36,740 bases of DNA from Bacteroidia bacterium. GTDB lineage: Bacteria > Bacteroidota > Bacteroidia > NS11-12g > UBA9320. Location of the stretch: assembly GCA_028339355.1 (NCBI GenBank), contig JAOLBX010000018.1, positions 1-36,740 of the forward strand, read 5' to 3'. The translations under genes and the position numbers were made by a program. The notes below the pieces were generated by a model. That model was not told where the DNA came from. It saw nothing but the letters and a program-made list of their open reading frames with translations, and made no database searches. Positions 1 through 8,473 of this stretch are shown here, piece by piece (positions within the stretch are counted from its first letter, which is position 1; every line of letters starts with the position of its first letter).

Positions 1-1005
1 CTTTACGAATTGATTAATCTCCGTTTTAAGCGAAGCTCCATCCGGAGAAATTTCTGTACTACCTAGTTTGGTTTTGGTCTGAGACTCAAAGACAGGCTCT
101 TGTATACGCACCGATATAGCAGACACTACAGAAGCCCTTATGTCTGTAGGTTCAAAACTCTTGCCATAAAAATCTCTAACTGTACGCACCAGTGCTTCTT
201 TGAAGGCGGCTACGTGTGTACCCCCTTGAGTGGTATTCTGACCATTTACAAATGAGTAGTAATCCTCGCCATAGTGATTATCGTGTGTGATAGCCATTTC
301 TATATCGCCATCTTTAAGGTGAATGATGGGGTATTTTATTTCTTCTTCATTGGTTTTTCTATCCAATAAGTCAAGTAGTCCATTCTTACTGAAATACTTA
401 TTACCATTGAAGTAAATGGTTAGTCCTGCATTCAAGTAAACATAGTTCCACATTTGGTTATCTATGTATTCGTGGATGTACTTATGTGTTTTGAATATAT
501 CTAAGTCGGCAGTGTATTCCACAAACGTGCCGTTCTTTTCATCAGTTTTACTTTTTTCCTCTTTTATGAGTATGCCACGCTCGAAGATGGCAGTCATACT
601 CTCACCTTCTCTAAAACTGCGTACCATAAAGTAGGAAGACAAAGCGTTCACAGCCTTGGTTCCTACACCGTTCAGACCTACAGACTTTTGGAACACTTTA
701 CTATCATACTTGGCACCCGTATTGATTTTACTAACTACATCTACCACTTTACCAAGGGGAATACCGCGACCAAAATCACGCACAGAGACTTTGTTTTCGG
801 CAAGTTTGATGTCTATACGTCTACCGTTACCCATCATAAACTCATCTATACAGTTATCTATTACTTCCTTCATTAAGATGTAGATACCATCTTCGGCAGA
901 TGAGCCATTTCCGAGCTTACCGATGTACATACCGGGACGGAGTCGTATGTGTTCTTTCCAGTCTAGGGACCGGATACTGTCTTCGTTGTATTGATTTTCA
1001 GCCAT
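1..1005 (-). CDS. parE: DNA topoisomerase IV subunit B (ParE), N-terminal part, truncated by window edge
   Basis: The minus-strand frame opens at ATG 1005 and stays open to base 1, giving 335 residues of a protein that is usually about 620. It begins [20 protein letters not shown] and shows the GHKL ATPase landmarks in order: [11 protein letters not shown] (about 21-31), [10 protein letters not shown] with the catalytic Glu and Mg-binding Asn (about 45-54), [11 protein letters not shown] (about 72-82) and the ATP-lid [16 protein letters not shown] (about 101-116). ParE is the ATPase half of topoisomerase IV and works with ParC to decatenate chromosomes in the cytoplasm. The [18 protein letters not shown] stretch and the short N-terminus resemble Bacteroidota ParE more than GyrB, but the family call is from memory. 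It is divergent from the endonuclease V gene, and a TACATTTG -7 box lies 38 bases upstream. The toprim and C-terminal regions lie outside the window. Confidence 0.93.
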   Translation of the reverse strand, partial: MAENQYNEDSIRSLDWKEHIRLRPGMYIGKLGNGSSAEDGIYILMKEVIDNCIDEFMMGNGRRIDIKLAENKVSVRDFGRGIPLGKVVDVVSKINTGAKYDSKVFQKSVGLNGVGTKAVNALSSYFMVRSFREGESMTAIFERGILIKEEKSKTDEKNGTFVEYTADLDIFKTHKYIHEYIDNQMWNYVYLNAGLTIYFNGNKYFSKNGLLDLLDRKTNEEEIKYPIIHLKDGDIEMAITHDNHYGEDYYSFVNGQNTTQGGTHVAAFKEALVRTVRDFYGKSFEPTDIRASVVSAISVRIQEPVFESQTKTKLGSTEISPDGASLKTEINQFVK

Positions 1006-1042
1006 TTAGCTTTGGTAATATTATTGTCTGCAGTGTAATCCC

Positions 1043-1050
1043 CAAATGTA
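1043..1050 (-). promoter_or_regulatory. -7 promoter element of parE
   Basis: On the minus strand this reads TACATTTG, an exact match to the Bacteroidota -7 consensus TAnnTTTG, 37 bases before the parE ATG. No TTG is found at the expected -33 distance, so only the -7 half is supported. Confidence 0.55.
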
Positions 1051-1151
1051 GTATAGATAGGGGTTTAGCGGTAATTTTCCTTTTAGATTTTATAAACAAG
1101 GAGGTGGATAATTATAGTAAGGGCCTAGAAGATAGCTATATCGATTGTTTA

Positions 1152-1184
1152 TTGAGACGTAAGGAGTGAAATACTCTACCTTTG
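1152..1184 (+). promoter_or_regulatory. Promoter of the endonuclease V gene
   Basis: TTG at 1152-1154 and TACCTTTG at 1177-1184 are separated by 22 bases, matching the Bacteroidota -33/-7 arrangement. The predicted transcription start (about 1190) is only a few bases before the GTG start at 1195, so the mRNA would be nearly leaderless. Confidence 0.6.
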
Positions 1185-1194
1185 ATCAAGACGA

Positions 1195-1695
1195 GTGATC
1201 CTAGCCATAGACATATACTATCACGACAAAGGAGCTACGTGTGTATGCGTACTTTTTGAGTGGGAAGACTCAGAACCAAGTAAGGTAATAAGAGCTTATC
1301 TAGACGAAGTAGAGGAGTATGTGCCTGGTGAGTTCTATAAACGTGAGTTACCCTGTGTGTTGGCAGTAGTTTATCAAGTAAAGCAATACAAGGTAGACTG
1401 CATAGTATTGGATAGCCACGTGCAGCTAGGTGAAGGTCAGAAAGGTCTTGGAGAATATGTCTACGCGGCTATGGACGAAGTTTATCCGGTAATAGGCGTA
1501 GCCAAAAAAGGTTTTTATAACAATGCTGAATACGTGAGAGAGATTAGAAGAGGAAACAGTGAAAGCCCACTTTATGTATCAGCTATTGGATGTGACCTAG
1601 ATGACGCAGCAGCTTGCATACAGAATATGCAAGGCGAGTATCGTAATCCCAATATACTAAAGGAAGTAGATAGAATAGGTAGAGATTTATTATAG
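1195..1695 (+). CDS. nfi: Endonuclease V family protein, short Bacteroidota form
   Basis: This is a 166-residue protein. Endonuclease V cuts DNA (or RNA) near deaminated bases such as inosine. The family pattern is visible: an N-terminal acidic strand (MILAIDIYY, D6), the YVPGEFYKRELP block (42-53, catalytic-type E51), IVLDSHVQLGEGQKGLG (70-86, D73), VIGVAKKGF (about 98-106) and SPLYVSAIGCDLDDAA near the C-terminus. The usual N-terminal 30-40 residues are absent, as in the short Bacteroidota group. The start is GTG: an in-frame TGA lies at 1183, and MILA-D at the extreme N-terminus fits the family. The usual Asp-Gly after the third acidic strand is Asp-Ser here. It stands alone, divergent from parE. 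Activity on inosine is inferred. Confidence 0.83.
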   Translation: MILAIDIYYHDKGATCVCVLFEWEDSEPSKVIRAYLDEVEEYVPGEFYKRELPCVLAVVYQVKQYKVDCIVLDSHVQLGEGQKGLGEYVYAAMDEVYPVIGVAKKGFYNNAEYVREIRRGNSESPLYVSAIGCDLDDAAACIQNMQGEYRNPNILKEVDRIGRDLL

Positions 1696-1822
1696 CTTTT
1701 TTTCTACCTTATTTGGACTATTCTGTATTAGAAAGAGCATTCGAAACAGATTGTTTTTAATATCAAAACTGCCTCGAAGTTCAGTGGCTCCTATGCCCAA
1801 TTCAGCAATTTTTATCTTACAA

Positions 1823-2413
1823 TTAGAGTACTCCTGGAGTAGGTGAAAATATTAAATCTTCTACTGATGGAGAGCCATCCAAAATTTTATCTCTCAAACC
1901 ATCAAATTTGTCTTTCGTCTCCTTAGACAATACAGATTGCAGTTTCTCCATAAACTCATCTGAAACTACCATAGGTGAATGCTCATACAATAGTTTATCA
2001 TTTTCTATGATGGCAGAGATAGCATACTCGTTGCATAGTCTTACCTCTTTTCCAGTAAGAGAGCAGCGTTCGATCCAACTTTCAATATTGTACATCTTAT
2101 TGGCATGCAAGTAGTCTGTTCTCATAGAAATGAAATTTTTATGCTCTACAAATAGCGACATAATTGCAATTTTACTGTCTTCAGAAATGTCCGAACCCGA
2201 CGTTTGTGCACAGTCCCAGCAAATAGCATATTCATAAACTATCTCAGAGGTGTTTAGTATTTTGTTTTGTTTAAAAACCTTCTCTATAGCGTACTTGCTG
2301 TAATCGCTCAACTTGCCATCGCAGAGGGAGCAGTTGGTGAAGGGTACTTCAGTATCAAACTTATAAAAGAAAGCGGGAATATCGTCACTTAAAAATTTCT
2401 TTGGGTTATCCAT
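1823..2413 (-). CDS. Hypothetical protein with a likely four-cysteine zinc site
   Basis: This 196-residue soluble protein has no signal peptide or membrane segment. It carries two CxxC pairs (C28/C31 in NCSLCDGKL and C65/C68 in CWDCAQ), a spacing typical of a structural zinc ribbon. A second Cys-rich patch reads ERCSLTGKEVRLCNEYAI (C117, C127). The remainder is mixed helix and strand with an acidic C-terminus ending SPTPGVL. I do not recognise a named family. The ATG at 2413 is 42 bases from the divergent ATG of the small basic protein, so the two genes share a short bidirectional promoter region. Its 3' end converges on the endonuclease V gene across a 127-base gap in which I see no gene. 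Function is unknown; metal binding is inferred from the cysteines only. Confidence 0.8.
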   Translation of the reverse strand: MDNPKKFLSDDIPAFFYKFDTEVPFTNCSLCDGKLSDYSKYAIEKVFKQNKILNTSEIVYEYAICWDCAQTSGSDISEDSKIAIMSLFVEHKNFISMRTDYLHANKMYNIESWIERCSLTGKEVRLCNEYAISAIIENDKLLYEHSPMVVSDEFMEKLQSVLSKETKDKFDGLRDKILDGSPSVEDLIFSPTPGVL

Positions 2414-2432
2414 TATTCGTCGGTAAAAGTAT

Positions 2433-2440
2433 TACTTTCG
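2433..2440 (+). promoter_or_regulatory. -7 element (TTCG variant) of the small basic protein gene
   Basis: TACTTTCG matches TAnnTTTG except for C at position 7 and lies 15 bases before the ATG at 2456. Three other genes in this window have the same TAnnTTCG form just before their starts. Confidence 0.4.
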
Positions 2441-2455
2441 CAAAAATTTTTAGCT

Positions 2456-2701
2456 ATGGGCGTAACAAGATTAGAAAGAAAAGGAAGAAAGAATAAAACA
2501 GTTGCTAAAGTAAGAGTAGCTACTATCAAAAGATTAAAGTCAAAAGTAACTGTAGAATCTCCTAACAAGGAAGAGTCTGGTATAGTGATAGGTGATGTAA
2601 TGGATGTGTTATCTAACATGTCTGCTAAACCTGCTAAAGCAGCGAAAGAAAAAGCACCTGCAGAAGCAGCAGTTGCAGCTTCATCTTCTGAGGAGGAGTA
2701 G
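2456..2701 (+). CDS. Small basic protein of unknown function, Bacteroidota type
   Basis: This 81-residue protein has two halves. The N-terminal half is strongly basic (MGVTRLERKGRKNKTVAKV, followed by RVATIKRLKSKV). The C-terminal half is low complexity, rich in Ala, Lys and Glu, and ends in an acidic SSSEEE tail. From memory, short proteins beginning MGVTRLxRKxRxNK are common in Bacteroidota and unassigned. The basic head could bind nucleic acid, for example the ribosome or nucleoid, but nothing proves it. A -7 box lies upstream at 2433 and a hairpin terminator follows at 2725, so it is probably a monocistronic unit. Confidence 0.75.
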   Translation: MGVTRLERKGRKNKTVAKVRVATIKRLKSKVTVESPNKEESGIVIGDVMDVLSNMSAKPAKAAKEKAPAEAAVAASSSEEE

Positions 2702-2724
2702 ATATTTCCAAAATATAATTTCAG

Positions 2725-2753
2725 AGCCTTCTACCACAAGTCGAAGGCTTTTG
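2725..2753 (+). terminator. Hairpin terminator after the small basic protein
   Basis: A perfect 7-bp stem, AGCCTTC (2725-2731) with GAAGGCT (2743-2749), encloses an 11-base loop and is followed by a short T run. The tail is weak, and it also overlaps the promoter region of the next gene. Confidence 0.55.
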
Positions 2754-2761
2754 TATTTTCG
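2754..2761 (+). promoter_or_regulatory. -7 element (TTCG variant) of the metallophosphoesterase gene
   Basis: TATTTTCG lies 15 bases before ATG 2777 and directly follows the terminator hairpin. It has one mismatch to TAnnTTTG. Confidence 0.4.
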
Positions 2762-2776
2762 CTTTTTTCCAAATAA

Positions 2777-3778
2777 ATGGCTAGTATAGATAGGATACAC
2801 AAGAGTCTTTCCGCACTTAGAAAATCTAGTATGGTCATTCCACTCAATGCTGGTAAAGACAAGTGGATTGTCTTTAGTGACCACCATAGAGGCATAGGAG
2901 ATGGGGCAGACGATTTTGCACCATGCAAACAAAACTACCTAAGTGCCCTTAATCACTATCTAAAAAACGATTATGGTCTAATAATTCTGGGTGATGCTGA
3001 AGAGTTTTGGGAAAACACACTCAAAGGAGTAATTTCTAAATACAAAGATGTCCTTGAAGTAGAAAAACAGTTTCACATAAAAGATAAATTAATCAAAATA
3101 TGGGGAAACCACGATGATGCTTGGAATCATCTCAATAAGGTTAGTACTCATCTTTTTCCTTTTTTCAAAAACATAGCAACACATGAAGCAGTTTCTATGA
3201 CCGTGGCATTACCAGAGGATAAAATAGGAAATATTCTTCTAGTACACGGCCATCAAGGGAGCATTGCTAGTGATAGGTTTGCAGTTATAAGCAGATTGTT
3301 TGTACGCGTTATTTGGAGAAATTTTCAGAGAGTTTTTAAGTTTCCTCTCTCTACACCCGCCAAGAGTAAGTTTCTCAAAGACAAACACGACATAGCTATG
3401 CACTCTTGGGCAAAATCATTTGACAAACAGATAGTTATTTGCGGCCATACACACCAGCCTGTGTTTATGAGTAAAAACCATTTGGATGTTTTAGAAAGAG
3501 AAATAGAAGGACTGGACCATGATGCTCCCGAAAATGAAGAAAAAATAGCTGCTATACTATCTAAAATCAAACAACTCAGGAAAAAGACTACTGCAATAGG
3601 GACTCTCGTTGCAGATAACAATCCGTGTTATTTTAACTCAGGATGTTGCTCTTTTAGTGATGGAGATATCACTGGTTTAGAGATACATAACGGTTGTATA
3701 GAATTGATAAAATGGAGTGAGAATAATCGGTCCAAAATAGTCTCTGAGAATTTGGTTGATATTTTTGCAGATTTATAA
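2777..3778 (+). CDS. Calcineurin-like metallophosphoesterase
   Basis: This 333-residue cytoplasmic enzyme belongs to the two-metal metallophosphoesterase superfamily. All signature blocks are present in order: VFSDHHRG (D35, H37), LGDAEEFW (D73), GNHDD (N111, H112), VHGHQG (H157, H159) and CGHTHQP (H224, H226). These supply the full metal-binding and catalytic set, so it should be active. There is no signal peptide. A basic, hydrophobic segment around 168-200 could touch membrane. The charged region at 233-275 looks like a helical insertion. The substrate is unknown; LpxH-like nucleotide-lipid hydrolases and phosphodiesterases share this pattern, but length and details do not allow a specific name. 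It is a single gene that converges on the lectin gene, with one base between the two stops. Confidence 0.88.
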   Translation: MASIDRIHKSLSALRKSSMVIPLNAGKDKWIVFSDHHRGIGDGADDFAPCKQNYLSALNHYLKNDYGLIILGDAEEFWENTLKGVISKYKDVLEVEKQFHIKDKLIKIWGNHDDAWNHLNKVSTHLFPFFKNIATHEAVSMTVALPEDKIGNILLVHGHQGSIASDRFAVISRLFVRVIWRNFQRVFKFPLSTPAKSKFLKDKHDIAMHSWAKSFDKQIVICGHTHQPVFMSKNHLDVLEREIEGLDHDAPENEEKIAAILSKIKQLRKKTTAIGTLVADNNPCYFNSGCCSFSDGDITGLEIHNGCIELIKWSENNRSKIVSENLVDIFADL

Positions 3779-3779
3779 C

Positions 3780-5822
3780 TTATCTCAGTAGTTGAAAGTT
3801 GCCTTTTGACGCTTTTCTTTGATTTGTACCCTTTTCTATTCCTGTCCAATCAGCTACCCAAAAATAAACTCCATTCTGCACGGGAGAACCATTAAAACTG
3901 CCATCCCATGAGGTATTTAGTTCATCAGATTCAAAGAGCTTTTCACCCCATCTGTTGTATATTTGAATATTAAAAGAGGTCAGTTTTGGACAATTAACAT
4001 ATGGGTTTAAAGTTTCATTTAAAATGTCATTGTTAGGTGTGAACGCAGTCGGATATTCAATGTCACAATAACAATTTTGTAATGTAACCAAAAATGATGT
4101 ACTGTCTCCACCGCATACATTTTGTGAACGAACAGATAAAGGCCCTTCGTAGTTACGTAATAAGTAAGATCCTCCTTCTGTGGTATTGTTCCACACTACA
4201 GTTCCATATTTATTCTCTACGGTTAGCTCAATGCTCTCGTTTTCGCACAGTAATATATCTTGTAAAGAACCAAGCTCTGGTTTTAAAAGCTTTGTAACAA
4301 GTATTGTATCAGAGGTAGAGCATAGGTTTTGTAATTCTATGTCCACCCAATATAAGCCTTCATCTTCTATATCTATTGTAGATTGCACACTTCCATTATT
4401 CCATAGGTATGTATATGATCCATCTAAGTCTTGACCAATACTCAAAGTATCTCCTTCACAAATAACTGTGTCTTTGCCTAAAGATAAATCATCTATAACT
4501 AGTTTGGTAACAGCATAGTTTTCGGTAATTGTCGCACAGGTATTTGATACTTCGATACTGCCTGCATCAGAATCAGAAAAGTACCGTGATGCACTTTTTG
4601 AACCGTCGTCCCAAGTATATGCGGCGTCATTTGGAGTTATCTCTAATGATAGTAATGTAGAATCTCCGTCACAAAAAATATCCTCCCCTAGTATCGAAAT
4701 AGTGGGAGAAACATTTGTGACAATATTAAATGAATCATCATCGTAGCAGACTCCTTTCCACACTCTAAGCTCGTAATATCCATCCATGTCCCAGTATGTT
4801 CTTTTTTCTGAGTTTCCTCCTCCCCAATATACCGAGTCGTATTTATTTCTGAGGTCAAAAAAATATTTAGCACCATCACACAGCAACGTGTCATTGGCTT
4901 CGTCCATTTCAAACGGCAAATCAATTTCTATTTCTACCGTATCAACAAGTTCATTCTTGCACAGGTCTGTATACGTAACATAGTATTTAATGGGAATAAC
5001 GGACGAGCACTTCGGTGTTCTCACAGAGGGGTCATCCAAATACAAGCTAGGTGTCCAAGTATACGAATTGTTTTTACTCTCTCGAGCATTCAATAAGGCA
5101 CTTTCACCTTTACAAATGGAATAGGAGTCTTTTAGTAATATATCATCTCTTAGACAAGCTGTTTGCTTGTTATTTAGACCTCCTGTAGATGCAGAAAAAC
5201 CCCAATAGACTAATTTTTCTCCATTGAATATGTCATTCTGAATATCAATAATAGATGAAACTCGTTGTTCGCAGTCAAAGTAGACAACAATGTTTTTTGT
5301 TTGAGCATTCCAAACTATTCTGACTAAATGTTCTTTGCCATCTTCAATGTTTCCACCTCCAGTGAGTGCAGAAATAGGAGTGGTAATATTGTTCACCCCG
5401 CTATGTTTCACACTGCCGTTTTTTTGAATTGCAATGTGGTCATTTGCAATGTCATTCATATCAGCGTTGAAATAGGTATCAAATTCGATTCCTAAACTAG
5501 GAGAAAATCCTTCGAAGCCGAGCCCTCCTCCAGGATTACCTATGGCTTTATTTCCAACAGTTTGCAATACAAATACAATTCCATCGGCACCATTATCTTT
5601 AGTTCCAAAATTGAGATAAAATTCTAAATCAAAGTCTTTAGAAATGTCTATTTGATCAGCATACCAAACTGAACCCAGTTTCCAGTTTACTGTTGGCGTT
5701 AATTCATAGCATTCTCCACCAAGTGACTTCGCATCACCATTTGCAAAATAGGCTTGACAAAAAGCGTTAGTACCTAAACTAATAAAGCAAATGGTAGTCA
5801 ATATGTTTTTGTAGACTGACAA
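3780..5822 (-). CDS. Secreted L-type lectin adhesin with Ig-like repeats and T9SS type B (CHU_C) domain, copy 1
   Basis: About 680 residues from the proposed TTG start at 5822. Order: signal peptide (MSVYKNIL...AFCQ, about 1-23); a legume-like/bacterial L-type lectin domain (about 24-230, with NFGTKDNGADGIVFV, GFEGFSPSLGIEFD and NDHIAIQKNG); a string of Cys-containing repeats of the form LC-G...W..G (about 230-580); and a C-terminal CHU_C domain with TAFTPNNDILNE, IYNRWGEKLFES and NGVYFWVADW. CHU_C domains direct proteins through T9SS to the cell surface, so this is probably a sugar-binding surface adhesin. The frame is open to ATG 5945, but that start would lie upstream of the TATATTTG promoter box. 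TTG 5822 sits 15 bases after the box, the same distance as in copy 2, and gives a clean signal peptide. It has a larger repeat region than copy 2. Confidence 0.88.
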   Translation of the reverse strand: MSVYKNILTTICFISLGTNAFCQAYFANGDAKSLGGECYELTPTVNWKLGSVWYADQIDISKDFDLEFYLNFGTKDNGADGIVFVLQTVGNKAIGNPGGGLGFEGFSPSLGIEFDTYFNADMNDIANDHIAIQKNGSVKHSGVNNITTPISALTGGGNIEDGKEHLVRIVWNAQTKNIVVYFDCEQRVSSIIDIQNDIFNGEKLVYWGFSASTGGLNNKQTACLRDDILLKDSYSICKGESALLNARESKNNSYTWTPSLYLDDPSVRTPKCSSVIPIKYYVTYTDLCKNELVDTVEIEIDLPFEMDEANDTLLCDGAKYFFDLRNKYDSVYWGGGNSEKRTYWDMDGYYELRVWKGVCYDDDSFNIVTNVSPTISILGEDIFCDGDSTLLSLEITPNDAAYTWDDGSKSASRYFSDSDAGSIEVSNTCATITENYAVTKLVIDDLSLGKDTVICEGDTLSIGQDLDGSYTYLWNNGSVQSTIDIEDEGLYWVDIELQNLCSTSDTILVTKLLKPELGSLQDILLCENESIELTVENKYGTVVWNNTTEGGSYLLRNYEGPLSVRSQNVCGGDSTSFLVTLQNCYCDIEYPTAFTPNNDILNETLNPYVNCPKLTSFNIQIYNRWGEKLFESDELNTSWDGSFNGSPVQNGVYFWVADWTGIEKGTNQRKASKGNFQLLR

Positions 5823-5837
5823 TTTAAAAATATAATA

Positions 5838-5853
5838 CAAATATAAGTTAACT
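5838..5853 (-). promoter_or_regulatory. Promoter -7 box and small palindrome of lectin copy 1
   Basis: The minus strand reads AGTTAACT (5853-5846, a perfect palindrome) directly followed by TATATTTG (5845-5838), an exact TAnnTTTG match. The same AGTTAA/TTAACT core appears in the larger palindrome at the promoter of lectin copy 2. No good TTG is seen at -33. Confidence 0.6.
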
Positions 5854-5983
5854 GTACGATATAGTAAAAAGTACAAGAACTTCACGTTTGATGTGATAAA
5901 TTTCTTTATGGTAGGAGAGGAAGGCGTATTAAGATTGAAAATCACAATTATTTCTTATTTTGAATCTATTATAAAAGTTAATG

Positions 5984-6880
5984 ATGCAGAAAAATTTTTT
6001 ATCATTTGTTCTTTTGATGTTTTCGGGCATGGGTTCAACCTTATCTCAGAATTATTAATCATTAAAATTGGACCAGGCTGCAAAGCAATTAAATAAACAA
6101 TGCTACATGCTGACACCCGAACAAATTTGGGAGGTTGGTGGTGTATGGGGTACAAATAAAGTTGATATCTCATAGGACTTTAAAATCAAATTCTCTGTCA
6201 ATTTTGGGACAAAATCTGATCCGGCAGGAGCAGATGGAGTGGCACTTGTTTTTGCTTTGGAGGATGAGATTAAAGATACCCAATCTGGTCAATTCTTAGG
6301 CATAAAAGGTATTTCACCATCCATACATCTAGAAATGGATATGTTTAAAAATGTAGATGGTCCTTTAGATTTTAATGATCCTGATGAAAGTCATTTAGCT
6401 TTTTTTAAAAATGGTAACGGAGAGCACTTAGATCCCAATTGTCTTAGTAAAATACCTTCTAATGGTGGATGGATCGGTTTTCATACTACCAAGAGCAATG
6501 TTCAAGATGTAGAGCTTCAATATCTTGCCATTTCACGTCTTTTGTCTGTATATGTAGAAAACAGCTTCAGGCATAGCATTACCGTAGACATTAAGGAAGA
6601 TATATTTAATGGAGAGTCAAACGCTTACTGGGGTCTGCTCGGAAGTACTGGAGGAGTTTCTAATAAGCAGCAGGTTTGTTTTGATTGGGATACTACTGAG
6701 CAAAATGGAGGTGTAAAATATGTAATGCCGACGGTGTTTATGCCCAATGGAGATAATCTGGATGATGAGTTTTTTATTTTTACTAAAGATGGATACACTA
6801 TTGGAAAGATGTGGATATACAATAGATGGGGAGAGCTCAAGATATCCATTGGTCTCATACACCAGAAAGCAGAGCGATGA
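5984..6880 (+). pseudogene. Decayed lectin/CHU_C adhesin, copy 3
   Basis: A third copy of the lectin adhesin on the opposite strand, clearly broken. From ATG 5984 the frame gives a signal peptide (MQKNFLSFVLLMFSGMGS), then an in-frame TAA at 6056-6058 and a TAG at 6173-6175. The tag sits where the paralogues have a residue in IS-KDF. All other bases stay in frame. The lectin domain is recognisable (NFGTKSDPAGADGVALVF, GIKGISPSIHLEMD, FNGESNAYWGLLGSTGG). It then passes almost directly into a CHU_C start (PTVFMPNGDNLDDEFFIF, WIYNRWGEL) with no Ig-like repeats, and breaks off at about 6835, where PorP sequence begins in another frame. The last residues before TGA 6878 are out-of-frame PorP. Point nonsense mutations plus one deletion suggest genuine decay rather than sequencing error. 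Confidence 0.85.
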
Positions 6881-8391
6881 TTAACCCTGCAGAAAATGGA
6901 ATCGATACATTGCTAAAATCAACAGTGATTTACAGAAATCAGTGGAGGTCGCTTATCTCGGCATTCCAAACAACAGGAATAAACGTTAATACACCTTTGT
7001 TAAAAGGGTGGGGTATAGGAATAACTTATTATAACGACAGAGCTGGGTCTGCAGGGTGGCAACAGAATAATTCTATCAATAGCACTACATACACCCAAAA
7101 ACTAAAAGAACTATCGCTGACTTTAGGCCTAGGTTTAGGAGTAGATCAAAAATCGGTGGACATGGATAAATTTATTTTGCCAAGTCAGATTGGTCCAAAT
7201 TTATCTATTACCCCTTATTCAGGAGCGGCTTTAGCTACTAAAAGTACGAGTTTTGATAATTCCATTGGATTATTTGTTTCTCGTCCATTTGATAAGTCAC
7301 TCTTGGAGGTTGGGATAAGTGCGGGGCACCTTTTAGCCAATGATTTAAATGTTTTGGAAAATTCAGACGCGAGATATAAGCAACCATAGACTTTTAACAC
7401 ACATTTACTCTATATCCTTAACACTAATTGGGAACTTAACCCTTATTTTACCTATCAGAATCAAGGAAAGTTTCAGAAAATAGTAGCGGGATCGCGTATT
7501 AACTTCACACAAAATGGCAATAAGATATATGGTGGACTAGGCTATAGAATGAATGATGCAGTAATGGGACAGATAGGTTTTTCTGAAGGTGGTTTTAGAG
7601 CAGGTGTAAGCTATGACTATACGTTATCGTCAATGAAAAGTAATGTTGGTTCGTCCAGTGCATTCGAAATAGTGATTGGATATGACATTGCTTTTAAAAA
7701 GAAAAAAGTGAGTAATCCGAGTGCGAAAGTAGATACCATCATTAAAAAAATAGTGCCAAAAAAATTGAGATATTACGCATTTAAGGCTGAGGTTACAGAT
7801 GCTACGAGTGGAGAAAAAATAAGTAATTTTTCTTATGCTATTCTCCCGAATAGCAGGGCAGTAAAAGAGACCGCGGTAAACGAACTTATCATTGATACTT
7901 TAGCGTTCAATGAATCGTATGTAATTACTCTTAAAAAGGAAAATTATTTTCCTATATCAGACACACTAAAAAACATAACTGCAGATATTAACAAGTCGTA
8001 AGTTATGATTCCCTTTGAGATAAATAAAGAATACGCACTGCGAAATATATATTATGAATTTGACAAAAGTTTATTGACCGATAATTCGAAGCTAGAACTA
8101 GATAAACTGTTGGTTTTTCTTAACGATAACCCTAAAATAAGCATCGAACTCTCATCACATACGGATAATAAAGGAGAGGAAGCATACAATTTGAGTCTAA
8201 GTGAAGAAAGGGCAAAGAACTGTGTGGCGTACTTATTGTCGAAAGGAATATCTTCTGAACGGTTGGTGGCTAAAGGTTGTGGTGAAAGTACTCCAATAGC
8301 CAAAAACAATAAGCCCGATGGTACGGATAATCCTGAAGGAAGAGCTAAGAATAGACGAAAAGAATTTAAAATAATTTCCTTAGGTAACTAA
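6826..8391 (+). pseudogene. Decayed PorP/SprF-type T9SS membrane protein fused to an OmpA domain
   Basis: One continuous frame interrupted only by two stops, TAG 7387-7389 and TAA 7999-8001. It lacks its start and signal peptide. The first part matches PorP/SprF barrels: AQDIHWSHTPE, INPAENGI, YRNQWRSL, GWGIGITYYNDRAGSAGW and LTLGLGLGVDQKSVDMDKF. After the barrel (to about 7710) comes a carboxypeptidase-regulatory-like module (AFKAEVTDATSGEKISNF). An OmpA C-terminal domain follows (IYYEFDKSLL, SSHTDNKGEEAYNLSLS, ERAKNCVAYL, EGRAKNRRKEF, about 8050-8380), which would bind peptidoglycan. PorP/SprF proteins pair with CHU_C adhesins and are often encoded just downstream of them, which fits the arrangement with copy 3. 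No functional full-length product is possible without suppression of both stops and a new start. Confidence 0.85.
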
Positions 8392-8473
8392 GAAGGGATT
8401 TTGTCTTCTAGTTAAATAAAAGAAAGAAGAACATAGAACCGACTAAGCTCTGGACCCTTTTTTATAATCTGAA

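Noticed and set aside
656-1169. Plus-strand open frames across the start of parE
   Set aside because: They run antisense to the clearly coding ParE ATPase domain and show no family features of their own.
6239-8391. Three or four separate small intact genes in the plus-strand lectin/PorP/OmpA region
   Set aside because: Each piece continues in the same frame across a single stop with domain homology on both sides, and the pieces lack signal peptides. They are fragments of two decayed genes.
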